64,000 nucleotides of DNA from Shewanella glacialimarina. GTDB lineage: Bacteria > Pseudomonadota > Gammaproteobacteria > Enterobacterales > Shewanellaceae. A program made the translations under genes and the position numbers. The stretch is from assembly GCF_020511155.1 (NCBI RefSeq), contig NZ_CP041216.1, positions 2,418,001 through 2,482,000 on the forward strand. Direction: 5' to 3'. The first letter of the stretch is position 1; every line of letters begins with the position of its first letter. Below the pieces are notes generated by a model. The model saw only the letters and a program-made list of their open reading frames with translations, had not been told where the DNA came from and searched no databases. Below, piece after piece: positions 7,930 through 16,575 of this stretch.

Positions 7930-10524
7930 TTACTGCGCAGCGCTTGACTCTAAAAAGTCCTGAGCAAAACGTTGTAATACACCACCCGCTTCATAAATTG
8001 ACAGTTCTTCTGCGGTGTCTACACGACACTTCACCGCAATAGTCACTTGTTCACCGTTTTTACGCGTCATGATCACATCTAACATAGCCCCGGGTTTACG
8101 ATCGCCAACTACATCATAGGTTTCAGTGCCATCAATCTGATAAGTATGACGATTATGACCTGCTGGGAATTCAAGCGGTAACACGCCCATACCGACTAAG
8201 TTGGTACGGTGAATACGCTCAAAACCTTCAGCAACAATCACTTCAACACCCGCAAGGCGCACGCCTTTTGCTGCCCAGTCACGAGATGACCCTTGGCCAT
8301 AATCAGCACCAGCAATAATAATCAGTGGCTGTTTACGCTCCATATAGGTTTCAATGGCTTCCCACATGCGAGTGACTTGGCCTTCTGGCTCAAGGCGCGC
8401 CAGCGATCCTTGTTTCACTTTGCCGTTTTCCTGCACCATTTCGTTAAACAGTTTTGGATTGGCAAATGTCGCACGCTGGGCGGTTAAGTGATCGCCTCGG
8501 TGAGTGGCATAAGAGTTAAAGTCTTCTTCCGGTAAACCCATTTTATGTAAATAGGCGCCTGCGGCACTGTCGAGCATAATCGCGTTTGATGGCGATAAAT
8601 GATCTGTGGTGATGTTGTCGCCCAATACCGCTAATGCGCGCATACCTTTCATCGAACGCTCACCCGCTAAGGCTCCATCCCAATAAGGTGGACGACGAAT
8701 ATAAGTACTTTGTGGACGCCATTCATATTGTGGATTAACGTGACTGCCATATTCTACTTTGATGTCGAACATAGGCTCATAAACTTTACGGAACTGTTCA
8801 GGTTTAACGCTAGCTTTAACAACCGCATCGATTTCTTCATCGGTAGGCCAAATGTCTTTTAATGTAACCGCTTGACCTTGGTTATCGATACCTAAGATAT
8901 CTTTTTCAATATCAAAACGAATGGTACCGGCAATGGCATAAGCAATGACCAATGGCGGCGAGGCTAAAAACGCTTGTTTAGCGTATGGGTGAATACGTCC
9001 ATCGAAATTGCGATTACCCGATAACACAGCCGTTGCGTATAAATCGCGATCAATCACTTCTTGTTGAATAACCGGATCGAGTGCGCCACTCATGCCGTTA
9101 CAAGTGGTACAGGCAAAGCCGACAATGCCAAAACCTAAGTTTTCGAGCTCAGGTAACAAGCCCGCTTCTTCTAAATATAACTGCACCGCTTTAGAGCCAG
9201 GCGCAAGCGATGATTTCACCCAAGGTTTACGTAATAAACCACGTGCATTGGCATTTCGTGCTAATAACCCCGCGGCAATCATGTTGCGAGGGTTGCTGGT
9301 GTTAGTACAGCTAGTAATGGCGGCAATAATCACGGCACCATCGGGCATTTTACCTGGCTCGTTTTCAACTACGCCGCTAATGCCAAGAGCAGCAAGCTCA
9401 GAGGTTGGAACCCGAGAATGCGGATTTGAAGGACCGGCAATGTTACGGCCAACCGATGACAAATCAAAGTGCAGAACACGCTCATACACAGCATTCGTTA
9501 AGGTATCAGCCCATAAGCCGGCTTGTTTGGCGTAGGTTTCGACTAATTTAACTTGTGCGTCTTCACGACCGGTTAATGTCAAATAATCAATGGTTTGCTT
9601 ATCGATATAAAACATCGCCGCGGTGGCGCCGTATTCAGGTGTCATGTTGGTAATGGTGGCGCGATCGCCCAAGGTTAAATGGGTGGTACCTTCACCATAA
9701 AACTCAAGATACGATGACACGACTTTTTGCGCCCGTAAGTATTCGGTTAAAGCTAATACAATATCGGTAGCGGTAATGCCTGGTTGTGGTTTACCGGTTA
9801 CTTCAACACCGACAATTTCCGGTAAACGCATGTAAGATGCGCGGCCCAGCATCACGCTTTCCGCTTCTAAACCACCTACCCCAATGGCAATAACACCTAA
9901 CGCATCTACATGTGGTGTATGGCTATCGGTGCCCACTAAGGTGTCAGGAAACGCCACACCATTTTGAGCATGTACCACTGGCGACATACGTTCTAAGTTA
10001 ATTTGATGCATGATGCCGTTACCAGGTTGGATAACATCAACATTTTTAAACGCCGTTTTGGTCCAATTGATAAAATGAAAACGGTCTTCATTACGACGGT
10101 CTTCAATAGCGCGGTTTTTATCAAACGCGTCTTTGTCAAAACCGGCATGTTCTACAGCCAGTGAGTGATCGACAATCAATTGAGTCGGTACTACGGGGTT
10201 TACTTTAGATGGATCGCCCCCTTTTTCAGCAATCGCATCACGCAGACCCGCTAAATCAACTAAAGCGGTTTGACCTAAAATATCATGACATACCACACGA
10301 GCGGGATACCACGGAAAGTCGAGATCACTCTTACGTTCAATCAACTGCTTTAACGAATCGGTGAGCATATCTGGCGCACAACGACGCACTAAGTTCTCGG
10401 CAAATACGCGAGAACAATAAGGCAATTTGGCATAAGCGCCAGGTTCAATTGCGTCGACAGCCTCTTGGGTGTCAAAATAATCTAATTGGGTGCCCGGCAA
10501 GGCTTTACGGTATTGAGTATTCAT
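7930..10524 (-). CDS. acnD: Fe/S-dependent 2-methylcitrate dehydratase AcnD
   Basis: Aconitase-superfamily enzyme that dehydrates 2-methylcitrate to 2-methyl-trans-aconitate, which PrpF then isomerises. From the ATG at 10524 the product is 864 residues, matching AcnD. The frame is open further upstream to 10647, but that would overlap prpC and add 41 residues unlike the family, whose proteins begin MNTQYRKxLPGT. The [4Fe-4S] cysteines are visible in AAITSCTNTSNP and in FACTTCNGMSG. The C-terminal swivel domain (DYGQGSSRDWAAKGVRLAGV) is intact. It lies third in the gntR-prpB-prpC-acnD-prpF array. Confidence 0.95.
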   Translation of the reverse strand: MNTQYRKALPGTQLDYFDTQEAVDAIEPGAYAKLPYCSRVFAENLVRRCAPDMLTDSLKQLIERKSDLDFPWYPARVVCHDILGQTALVDLAGLRDAIAEKGGDPSKVNPVVPTQLIVDHSLAVEHAGFDKDAFDKNRAIEDRRNEDRFHFINWTKTAFKNVDVIQPGNGIMHQINLERMSPVVHAQNGVAFPDTLVGTDSHTPHVDALGVIAIGVGGLEAESVMLGRASYMRLPEIVGVEVTGKPQPGITATDIVLALTEYLRAQKVVSSYLEFYGEGTTHLTLGDRATITNMTPEYGATAAMFYIDKQTIDYLTLTGREDAQVKLVETYAKQAGLWADTLTNAVYERVLHFDLSSVGRNIAGPSNPHSRVPTSELAALGISGVVENEPGKMPDGAVIIAAITSCTNTSNPRNMIAAGLLARNANARGLLRKPWVKSSLAPGSKAVQLYLEEAGLLPELENLGFGIVGFACTTCNGMSGALDPVIQQEVIDRDLYATAVLSGNRNFDGRIHPYAKQAFLASPPLVIAYAIAGTIRFDIEKDILGIDNQGQAVTLKDIWPTDEEIDAVVKASVKPEQFRKVYEPMFDIKVEYGSHVNPQYEWRPQSTYIRRPPYWDGALAGERSMKGMRALAVLGDNITTDHLSPSNAIMLDSAAGAYLHKMGLPEEDFNSYATHRGDHLTAQRATFANPKLFNEMVQENGKVKQGSLARLEPEGQVTRMWEAIETYMERKQPLIIIAGADYGQGSSRDWAAKGVRLAGVEVIVAEGFERIHRTNLVGMGVLPLEFPAGHNRHTYQIDGTETYDVVGDRKPGAMLDVIMTRKNGEQVTIAVKCRVDTAEELSIYEAGGVLQRFAQDFLESSAAQ

Positions 10525-10576
10525 AACTTCATCCACAATAAACATCAAACTAATAAGCGCTAATCTACAACGAAAA

Positions 10577-10602
10577 GCCGAGTCATCATTATCAGACTCG
10601 GC
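10577..10602 (-). terminator. Terminator-like hairpin between prpC and acnD
   Basis: An 8-bp GC-rich stem GCCGAGTC/GACTCGGC with a 10-base loop, followed on the minus strand by TTTTCG. It starts about eight bases after the prpC stop and 53 bases before the acnD start. Probably a weak terminator or 3'-end stabiliser within the operon. Confidence 0.65.
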
Positions 10603-10609
10603 AAGTTGA

Positions 10610-11734
10610 TTAACGTTGACTAATTGGTAGTACTTTACGTGGCTCACTGCCTACATAGTCAGCACTTGGACGAATAATACGGTTGTTAGAGCGTTGCTCC
10701 ATCACATGTGCAGCCCAGCCTGTTAAACGTGAACACACAAAAATTGGTGTGAATAACTTAGTTGGAATGCCCATAAAATGATAAGCAGAGGCATGGAAGA
10801 AGTCTGCATTACAAAATAGCTTTTTGCTGTCCCACATAAACTCTTCACAGGCGACAGAAATATCATATAACGAGGTGTCACCATTTTCTTGAGCCAACTT
10901 TTCAGACCAGGCTTTAATGATCACATTACGTGGATCAGACACACTATAAATAGCATGGCCAAAGCCCATGATTTTTTCTTTACGTTCTAACATACCCGCC
11001 ATTTGCACTTTGGCATCGGCTGGTGAGCTAAACTTTTGGATCATATCCATTGCAGCTTCGTTAGCGCCACCGTGAAGTGGACCACGTAATGAACCAATTG
11101 CACCAGTCACACACGAATACATATCAGATAAGGTTGAAGCACATACGCGCGCGGTAAAGGTCGATGCGTTAAACTCATGCTCAGCATAAAGGATCAAAGA
11201 CACGTCCATTACCTTACGATGTTGTGCTGATGGCGTTTCACCACGTAATAATTTAAGGAAATGACCGCCAAGTGATTCTTCATCACTAGTACAGTCAATT
11301 TCTACACCTTCATGGCTGTAGCGATACCAGTAACACATAATCGCAGGGAACGCGGCAAGTAAGCGATTAGATGCTTTATGCTGCTGAGTAAAATCAACTT
11401 CTGGCTCAAGGTTTCCTAAAAACGAGCAGCCCGTCCGCATAACATCCATTGGATGAGCATCAGCAGGAATAAGCTTCAATACCGCTTTAAGGGCGTCAGG
11501 TAAATCACGTTGCGCGGTTAACTCTGTTTTGTAAGCACTTAATTGTGCTTGAGTTGGTAACTCACCGTTAAACAGTAAATAAGCCACTTCTTCAAAGGTG
11601 GCGTTGTCGGCTAAATCCGCGACATCATAACCACAATAAGTGAGCCCAGAACCTGATTTACCGACTGTACATAATTTTGTTTCGCCAGCACTTTGACCAC
11701 GTAATCCTGCGCCCGATAATTTCTTGTCTACCAT
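10610..11734 (-). CDS. prpC: 2-methylcitrate synthase
   Basis: Condenses propionyl-CoA with oxaloacetate to form 2-methylcitrate. The 374-residue citrate-synthase fold has its catalytic histidines in SLRGPLHGGANEAAMD and MGFGHAIYSVSDPRN, and the C-terminal RPSADYVG segment. Its length is that of PrpC rather than the longer housekeeping citrate synthase. A GAAGGAAG ribosome site precedes the ATG. It follows prpB after a 107-base gap that contains a hairpin. Confidence 0.96.
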   Translation of the reverse strand: MVDKKLSGAGLRGQSAGETKLCTVGKSGSGLTYCGYDVADLADNATFEEVAYLLFNGELPTQAQLSAYKTELTAQRDLPDALKAVLKLIPADAHPMDVMRTGCSFLGNLEPEVDFTQQHKASNRLLAAFPAIMCYWYRYSHEGVEIDCTSDEESLGGHFLKLLRGETPSAQHRKVMDVSLILYAEHEFNASTFTARVCASTLSDMYSCVTGAIGSLRGPLHGGANEAAMDMIQKFSSPADAKVQMAGMLERKEKIMGFGHAIYSVSDPRNVIIKAWSEKLAQENGDTSLYDISVACEEFMWDSKKLFCNADFFHASAYHFMGIPTKLFTPIFVCSRLTGWAAHVMEQRSNNRIIRPSADYVGSEPRKVLPISQR

Positions 11735-11757
11735 GATATCTTCCTTCTTATGCTTGT

Positions 11758-11782
11758 CGCGATTAAGCCAAGCTTAACCGCG
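11758..11782 (-). other. Intercistronic hairpin between prpB and prpC
   Basis: Stem CGCG-TTAAGC with GCTTAA-CGCG and one A/C mismatch, loop CAA. There is no T run on the minus strand, so mRNA stabilisation or processing is more likely than termination. Confidence 0.55.
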
Positions 11783-11841
11783 ATTGTAGGGTATTTTTTA
11801 TTCTAGTCGTAAAAATGGTTCACACTTTTATTACCGGATGA

Positions 11842-12720
11842 TTATTTGTTTTTGCCTTCGGCAAATAGACTATCTAGCTTTTGCTCATAATCGTGATAGC
11901 CTAGATAGTCATATAAATCCATCCGCGTTTGCATGGTATCCACTACCGCTTTTTGGTCGCCATCGGTTAAAATAGCACTGTAGACATTTTCAGCCGCTTT
12001 GTTCATCGCACGGAATGCACTTAATGGGTATAGCACCATAGATGCACCCCACTCGCCTAATTGCTGTTTATTCCATAATTCAGTTTGGCCAAACTCAGTA
12101 ATGTTTGCCAAAATAGGCACATCTAATGCTTCAGCAAAGGCACGATAATGTGCTTCGGTTTTAATCGCTTCAGCAAAAATACCGTCTGCACCTGCTGCTA
12201 CATAAGCTTTAGCACGCTCAATTGCCGCTTCTAAACCTTCTTGAGCAAACGAGTCTGTGCGCGCCATAATGAAAAAATCAGGATCTGTGCGGGCATCAAC
12301 CGCCGCTTTAATGCGGTCGACCATTTCTTCTACAGGCACAATTTCTTTATTTGGGCGATGACCACAACGCTTTTGCGCCACTTGATCTTCCATGTGCACA
12401 GCGGCTGCACCGGCTTTTTCCATATCGCGAATGGTTTTGGCAATATTAAATGCGCCGCCCCAACCCGTGTCGATATCCACCAGTAAAGGTAAATCACACG
12501 CTGATGTAATACGTTGCACATCCACTAACACATCATTTAAAGAAGTCATGCCAAGATCAGGCAAACCATATGAGGCATTTGCCACGCCACCACCTGATAA
12601 ATAAATGGCTTGATGGCCAATTTGTTTTGCCATCATGGCTGAATAGGCATTGATGGTACCGACTATTTGCAATGGTTTATTGGCCATTAGTGCCTGGCGA
12701 AATTTTTTACCTGCGCTCAT
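11842..12720 (-). CDS. prpB: 2-methylisocitrate lyase
   Basis: Cleaves 2-methylisocitrate to pyruvate and succinate, the final step of the cycle. The 292-residue protein has the isocitrate-lyase/PEP-mutase fold. The catalytic cysteine C119 is in QKRCGH, the metal-binding segment is VDIDTGWGG (residues 81-89), and [14 protein letters not shown] near the N-terminus is diagnostic. It is the first enzyme gene after the gntR regulator, 62 bases downstream. Confidence 0.96.
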   Translation of the reverse strand: MSAGKKFRQALMANKPLQIVGTINAYSAMMAKQIGHQAIYLSGGGVANASYGLPDLGMTSLNDVLVDVQRITSACDLPLLVDIDTGWGGAFNIAKTIRDMEKAGAAAVHMEDQVAQKRCGHRPNKEIVPVEEMVDRIKAAVDARTDPDFFIMARTDSFAQEGLEAAIERAKAYVAAGADGIFAEAIKTEAHYRAFAEALDVPILANITEFGQTELWNKQQLGEWGASMVLYPLSAFRAMNKAAENVYSAILTDGDQKAVVDTMQTRMDLYDYLGYHDYEQKLDSLFAEGKNK

Positions 12721-12782
12721 ATTCTTTCCTTGTGTGTATTAACAATCTTGATTCGATTCTCGGTCACCATAATCATCGATGA

Positions 12783-13439
12783 CTAACTTAACTTGGCTTC
12801 AATACTATTTTTTGAATACATAATATGGCGACGCATTAACATCTCAGCGAGTTCAGCATCACGATTAGCAATGGCTTTTACAATATGTTTATGCTCATCA
12901 TAGGCGGTGGTTACTCTAGGTCCCGCCATACCAAGCTGCACACGATACATGCGCACTAAATGATAAATACCATCAAATAACATACTGATTAAATGCTTAT
13001 TTTTGCTACCTAGTATGATTCGATAATGAAAGTCGACATCGCCCGCTTCCTGATAATAAGACTGACCGTCTTTGACTTCATCAAAATGGCGTTGCAGTAA
13101 TCCCATCAAATCATCAATTTCTTCATGAGTCATATTCACAGCCGCTAACCTTGCGGCCATGCCTTCTAATGACTCGCGCACTTGATAAAGCTCTATCAAG
13201 CCTTGAGGACTCAGTGCGACCACTCTAGCCCCGACATTTGCCTTGCGCTCCACTATGTGACAAGCCTCAAGGCGATTGATTGCTTCACGGATAATCGCAC
13301 GACTTACCGCATATTTTGTCGACAATTCTGTCTCACTGAGTTTTGAACCCGCCGCAATTCTGCCTTCAACAATATCGTCTCTAAGCAAAATAAAGGTTTT
13401 ATCTGCTGCTGTTACTGGCTTTTCGTTAGCGAGGAGCAT
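12783..13439 (-). CDS. GntR-family regulator (FadR/FCD subfamily) of the prp operon
   Basis: A 218-residue regulator with an N-terminal winged helix (about 10-75: LRDDIVEGRIAAGSKLSETE and then YAVSRAIIREAINRLE) and a C-terminal all-helical FCD domain. FCD domains usually sense a small carboxylate. It heads the prpB-prpC-acnD-prpF array, so a role in 2-methylcitrate control is likely. Palindromes with a GTCGAC core lie 27 and 79 bases upstream of its start, and another lies inside its own coding region; FCD regulators commonly bind such short palindromes. The ATG lacks a strong ribosome site. The exact effector is unknown. Confidence 0.9.
   Translation of the reverse strand: MLLANEKPVTAADKTFILLRDDIVEGRIAAGSKLSETELSTKYAVSRAIIREAINRLEACHIVERKANVGARVVALSPQGLIELYQVRESLEGMAARLAAVNMTHEEIDDLMGLLQRHFDEVKDGQSYYQEAGDVDFHYRIILGSKNKHLISMLFDGIYHLVRMYRVQLGMAGPRVTTAYDEHKHIVKAIANRDAELAEMLMRRHIMYSKNSIEAKLS
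13316..13325. promoter_or_regulatory. Candidate GntR operator inside the gntR coding region
   Basis: A perfect palindrome, TTGTCGACAA, within the codons for the winged-helix segment. It shares the core of the intergenic sites. It could be an auxiliary site or chance. Confidence 0.4.
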
Positions 13440-13465
13440 GCTTTTAACTCAATTAACAATTCGTA

Positions 13466-13473
13466 TGTCGACA
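13466..13473. promoter_or_regulatory. Candidate GntR operator 1
   Basis: TGTCGACA in the context TATGTCGACAATAT, centred about 30 bases upstream of the gntR start. This fits autoregulation of the prp operon. Confidence 0.6.
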
Positions 13474-13517
13474 ATATAGCAGCAAATGAGTGATAAACAA
13501 CCCAAAAAACCACATAT

Positions 13518-13525
13518 TGTCGACA
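13518..13525. promoter_or_regulatory. Candidate GntR operator 2
   Basis: TGTCGACA in the context ATATTGTCGACATAAT. It is nearly the reverse complement of site 1 and is centred 52 bases from it. It lies between gntR and lldE. Confidence 0.6.
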
Positions 13526-13590
13526 TAATGGTGTTTTTATTGCTAATTACGACTAATTGATGAGGTTATAAAGCCATCTTTTAATATTTA

Positions 13591-13596
13591 GTCGAC
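13591..13596. promoter_or_regulatory. Candidate GntR operator 3 (lldE side)
   Basis: TTAGTCGACAATCC. The GTCGAC core and one flank are conserved. It is centred 72 bases from site 2 and about 120 bases upstream of lldE, which suggests the regulator also controls lldEFG. Confidence 0.45.
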
Positions 13597-13717
13597 AATC
13601 CTAAGGTTAAGTTTCAAAAATGAAAATATCCTGACGGTTCATTACTATTTTGTCTGTATCACTCAATAGTATTGGCGAGTAGATTAATAGTATCCGTGAT
13701 TATTGAAGTCAATGAAT

Positions 13718-14461
13718 ATGAAAATTGCACTGTTTATTCCCTGTTTGGTTAATCAAATGATGCCTGATGTGGCGATTGCCACTTTGTCATTACTTGAAAA
13801 GTTGGGGCATCAAGTGATATTCCCTCAAGGCCAGACCTGTTGTGGCCAACCTATGACAAACTCAGGCTGTTTTAACGAAGCACGCAATACCACACTCAAA
13901 TTACTAAATGCGTTTAAAGGCGTGGAATGCGATGCCATCGTCTGCCCAGCGGCATCTTGTTTAGTCGCCGCTAAAGAAAACTTTCATGAGTTTGATAAAA
14001 GCCAAGCGGCACAAGATGTGATCGATAAACTGTATGAACTTACGGAATTCTTACACGATATAGCACCAATAGCGTCATTTAAGTATAAATTTGAGCATAC
14101 CATTAGCTTACAGATGAGTTGTCATGGACTGCGTATGCTTAACTTAGCGACGCCAAGTGAATCAATGGGACCACAATTCAATAAAGTCGAAGCCATACTG
14201 CAAAACATCCCAGGTATCAATATTGTTTATCCCGCACCACGCGATGAATGTTGCGGTTTCGGCGGTACCTTTGCGGTTGATGAAGGCGCTGTGTCAGCCA
14301 AAATGGGCAAAGATAAAGCCCATACCCATGCAGCCACCCATGCACAATATGTTGTAGGGTTCGACCCTTCTTGTTTACTGCATCTTGATGGCATGATCCG
14401 CAGGCAGCTGCTACCGATACAAACCCGCCATATAGCTCAAATCATCGATGCGGCATTATAA
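13718..14461 (+). CDS. lldE: Lactate oxidation Fe-S protein LldE (LutA-like)
   Basis: Subunit of the LldEFG (LutABC) L-lactate dehydrogenase complex that converts L-lactate to pyruvate. The 247-residue product has the two CCG domains typical of the family, seen as QTCCGQPMTNSG and DECCGFGGTFAV, which bind an unusual iron-sulfur or heterodisulfide-reductase-type cluster. The start at 13718 (MKIALFIPCL) fits homologues and has GAAG nine bases upstream. TTG at 13703 and ATG at 13712 are also open. It is the first gene of a three-gene operon divergent from gntR. Confidence 0.92.
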   Translation: MKIALFIPCLVNQMMPDVAIATLSLLEKLGHQVIFPQGQTCCGQPMTNSGCFNEARNTTLKLLNAFKGVECDAIVCPAASCLVAAKENFHEFDKSQAAQDVIDKLYELTEFLHDIAPIASFKYKFEHTISLQMSCHGLRMLNLATPSESMGPQFNKVEAILQNIPGINIVYPAPRDECCGFGGTFAVDEGAVSAKMGKDKAHTHAATHAQYVVGFDPSCLLHLDGMIRRQLLPIQTRHIAQIIDAAL

Positions 14462-14473
14462 GGAGGCACTAAG

Positions 14474-15874
14474 ATGAATCAATCAAATCAGTACCAATCT
14501 ACAAGTCATGCCGACAATGCCGCTATATTCTGCCGAGATGAAAATCGCGTCGATTGGCACTCTAAAGCTTTGTGGAATTTACGTGAAAAACGTGACAAAG
14601 CCGCAGCAAGCGTGCCGGAATGGGAACAACTTCGCCAACTCGGCTCTGAAATCAAGTTGCATACATTGAGCCATCTTGGGGATTATCTTTGCCAATTTGA
14701 ACAAAAGTGTATTGAAAATGGTATTCAGGTGCACTGGGCTAAAGATGCCAGTGAACATAATGAAATTGCATTAAAGATTTTGTCTGTCCACGCTGTCAAA
14801 AAATTAGTTAAGTCAAAATCGATGTTGACTGAAGAATGCCATTTGAATCCTTTTCTTGAAAAGCATGGCATTGAAGTGATTGATACTGATTTAGGTGAGC
14901 GCATTATCCAGCTAAATAATCAACCACCATCGCATATTGTAGTGCCTGCCATCCATATGAAAAAAGAAGAGGTTGGTGAGCTTTTTCACCAAAAGCTCAA
15001 TACCCCAAAAGGCGAATCCGATCCCACTCGCCTGACCCGTGCAGCGCGAAAGCATTTGCACGATCAGTTTTTAAGTGCCGATGCTGCTATGACTGGCGTG
15101 AACATAGCCATCGCCGATTTAGGCGCTGTGGTTGTGTGTACCAATGAAGGCAATGCCGATATGGGTGTTAACTTACCCAAACTGCAAATTCACTCAATGG
15201 GCATAGATAAAATAGTGCCCGATGCACAGAGTGCCATGGTGCTACTGCGTATTTTAGCCAGAAATGCCATTGGTCAACCTATTACCACTTATTCGTCTTT
15301 CTATCGCGGCGGTAAAGTCGACGGCGAAATGCACATTATCATTGTCGATAATGGCCGTACTGACATCATGCAAGATAAAATCCTTGCTGAGTCATTAAAA
15401 TGTATTCGTTGTGGTGGTTGTTTGAACACATGTCCGGTTTATCGTCGCTCTGGCGGATTCAGCTATAACTATACTATTCCTGGCCCTATTGGTATTGCCG
15501 TAGGTGCTCAGCATGATGAAAGCAATACTATTCCCTGGGCCTGTACACTTTGTGGCAGCTGTAGTTATGTTTGCCCTACAAAAGTCCCACTGGATAAAAT
15601 CATTGCACACCACCGCCGTTTAAAAGCAGAACAGGGCAAACTGCCATTTGGTAAGAAGTACTATATGCCCGCTGTAGGTAAATTGATGAGCTCGCCGACG
15701 TTATTGAATTGTGCTATGGGCAGCGCGCGATTGGCATTAAAAGTACTTCCCCACAGTCTTATCACACCCTTTTCAGGCGCCTGGGGTCAGTATAGAGAAT
15801 TGCCCGTTTCACCAAAATCAAGTTTTGATACCTGGTATAAACAACATAAAGCATCAAACAAGGAGGCTAAGTAA
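14474..15874 (+). CDS. lldF: Lactate oxidation iron-sulfur protein LldF (LutB-like)
   Basis: A 466-residue electron-transfer subunit of the LldEFG complex. An N-terminal LUD-like domain (about 60-290) is followed by a ferredoxin-type segment with two [4Fe-4S] motifs, CIRCGGCLNTCPVY and CTLCGSCSYVCPTKVP, at about residues 310-370. It starts 12 bases after lldE with an AAGGAGG site and overlaps lldG by one base (TAATG), a sign of coupled translation. Confidence 0.95.
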   Translation: MNQSNQYQSTSHADNAAIFCRDENRVDWHSKALWNLREKRDKAAASVPEWEQLRQLGSEIKLHTLSHLGDYLCQFEQKCIENGIQVHWAKDASEHNEIALKILSVHAVKKLVKSKSMLTEECHLNPFLEKHGIEVIDTDLGERIIQLNNQPPSHIVVPAIHMKKEEVGELFHQKLNTPKGESDPTRLTRAARKHLHDQFLSADAAMTGVNIAIADLGAVVVCTNEGNADMGVNLPKLQIHSMGIDKIVPDAQSAMVLLRILARNAIGQPITTYSSFYRGGKVDGEMHIIIVDNGRTDIMQDKILAESLKCIRCGGCLNTCPVYRRSGGFSYNYTIPGPIGIAVGAQHDESNTIPWACTLCGSCSYVCPTKVPLDKIIAHHRRLKAEQGKLPFGKKYYMPAVGKLMSSPTLLNCAMGSARLALKVLPHSLITPFSGAWGQYRELPVSPKSSFDTWYKQHKASNKEAK

Positions 15875-16497
15875 TGTCTAATAATGCGGCAAGCAAACAA
15901 GCCATTCTGGCCGCTTTGGGCCGGTCTGCCCTTAACCAGTCAAATCTTAAACCTAATTTGTCAGTGTTAGAAAGTACCGCCCTTTCACAATTTGATTTGA
16001 TTAATCGATTTGAGAAAGGTCTTGCCTCAGTCACAGGTGAATTAATTTATTCTGACAGTGGCAATAGCATTGACATACTTAAATGCGATATAGCGCAGTT
16101 GATAAATCAAGGGATGCAAGTGATTTCGTTAGTTGACGGCATCGAAGGTAATCAGCTTATGCCAACAAAGCCCCATGAACTAAAACACATCGACTACGCT
16201 ATCATACAAGCAAGGTTTGCTGTGGCGGAAAATGGCGCGATATGGGTAGACAGTGAACAATTGAATGGCATAAACACCCAGACTCATAGAGTACTGCCTT
16301 TTATCTGCGAAAACCTTATTATTGTGCTGAATAAAGACAATATTGTTGCAACCATGCACGATGCGCCAGCAAAAATGCAATTAAATATCGGCGACTTTGG
16401 GACATTTATTGCAGGTCCGAGTAAAACTGCCGATATTGAGCAAGCCTTGGTTGTGGGAGCCCATGGTGCGTTTAGTTTAAAGGTATATTTGGTTTAA
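15874..16497 (+). CDS. lldG: Lactate utilization protein LldG (LutC-like, LUD domain)
   Basis: A 207-residue LUD-domain protein that completes the L-lactate oxidation complex. Conserved segments include ARFAVAENGAIWVDS and HRVLPFICENLIIV, and the closing FIAGPSKTADIEQALVVGAHG is a family hallmark. It overlaps the lldF stop by one base. No lactate permease or flavin-containing Dld gene accompanies the trio here. Confidence 0.94.
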   Translation: MSNNAASKQAILAALGRSALNQSNLKPNLSVLESTALSQFDLINRFEKGLASVTGELIYSDSGNSIDILKCDIAQLINQGMQVISLVDGIEGNQLMPTKPHELKHIDYAIIQARFAVAENGAIWVDSEQLNGINTQTHRVLPFICENLIIVLNKDNIVATMHDAPAKMQLNIGDFGTFIAGPSKTADIEQALVVGAHGAFSLKVYLV

Positions 16498-16519
16498 GCT
16501 TAAAGTCATAAAGCAACCA

Positions 16520-16575
16520 TTCGCAATGGATAACCCAAAGCTCATTTGGTCATTTGGTCATTAATCCATTGCGAA
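16520..16575. repeat. Inverted repeat with tandem 8-mer between lldG and lysR
   Basis: Twelve-base perfect arms, TTCGCAATGGAT (16520-16531) and its complement (16564-16575), 32 bases apart. The right arm overlaps the last codons of the lysR gene. Between them is a tandem TCATTTGG repeat (16542-16557, then TCATT). It may form a convergent terminator, but there is no T run. Confidence 0.6.

Noticed and set aside
10525..10647. Upstream extension of acnD
   Set aside because: It would overlap the end of prpC, contains the intercistronic hairpin and does not match AcnD N-termini.
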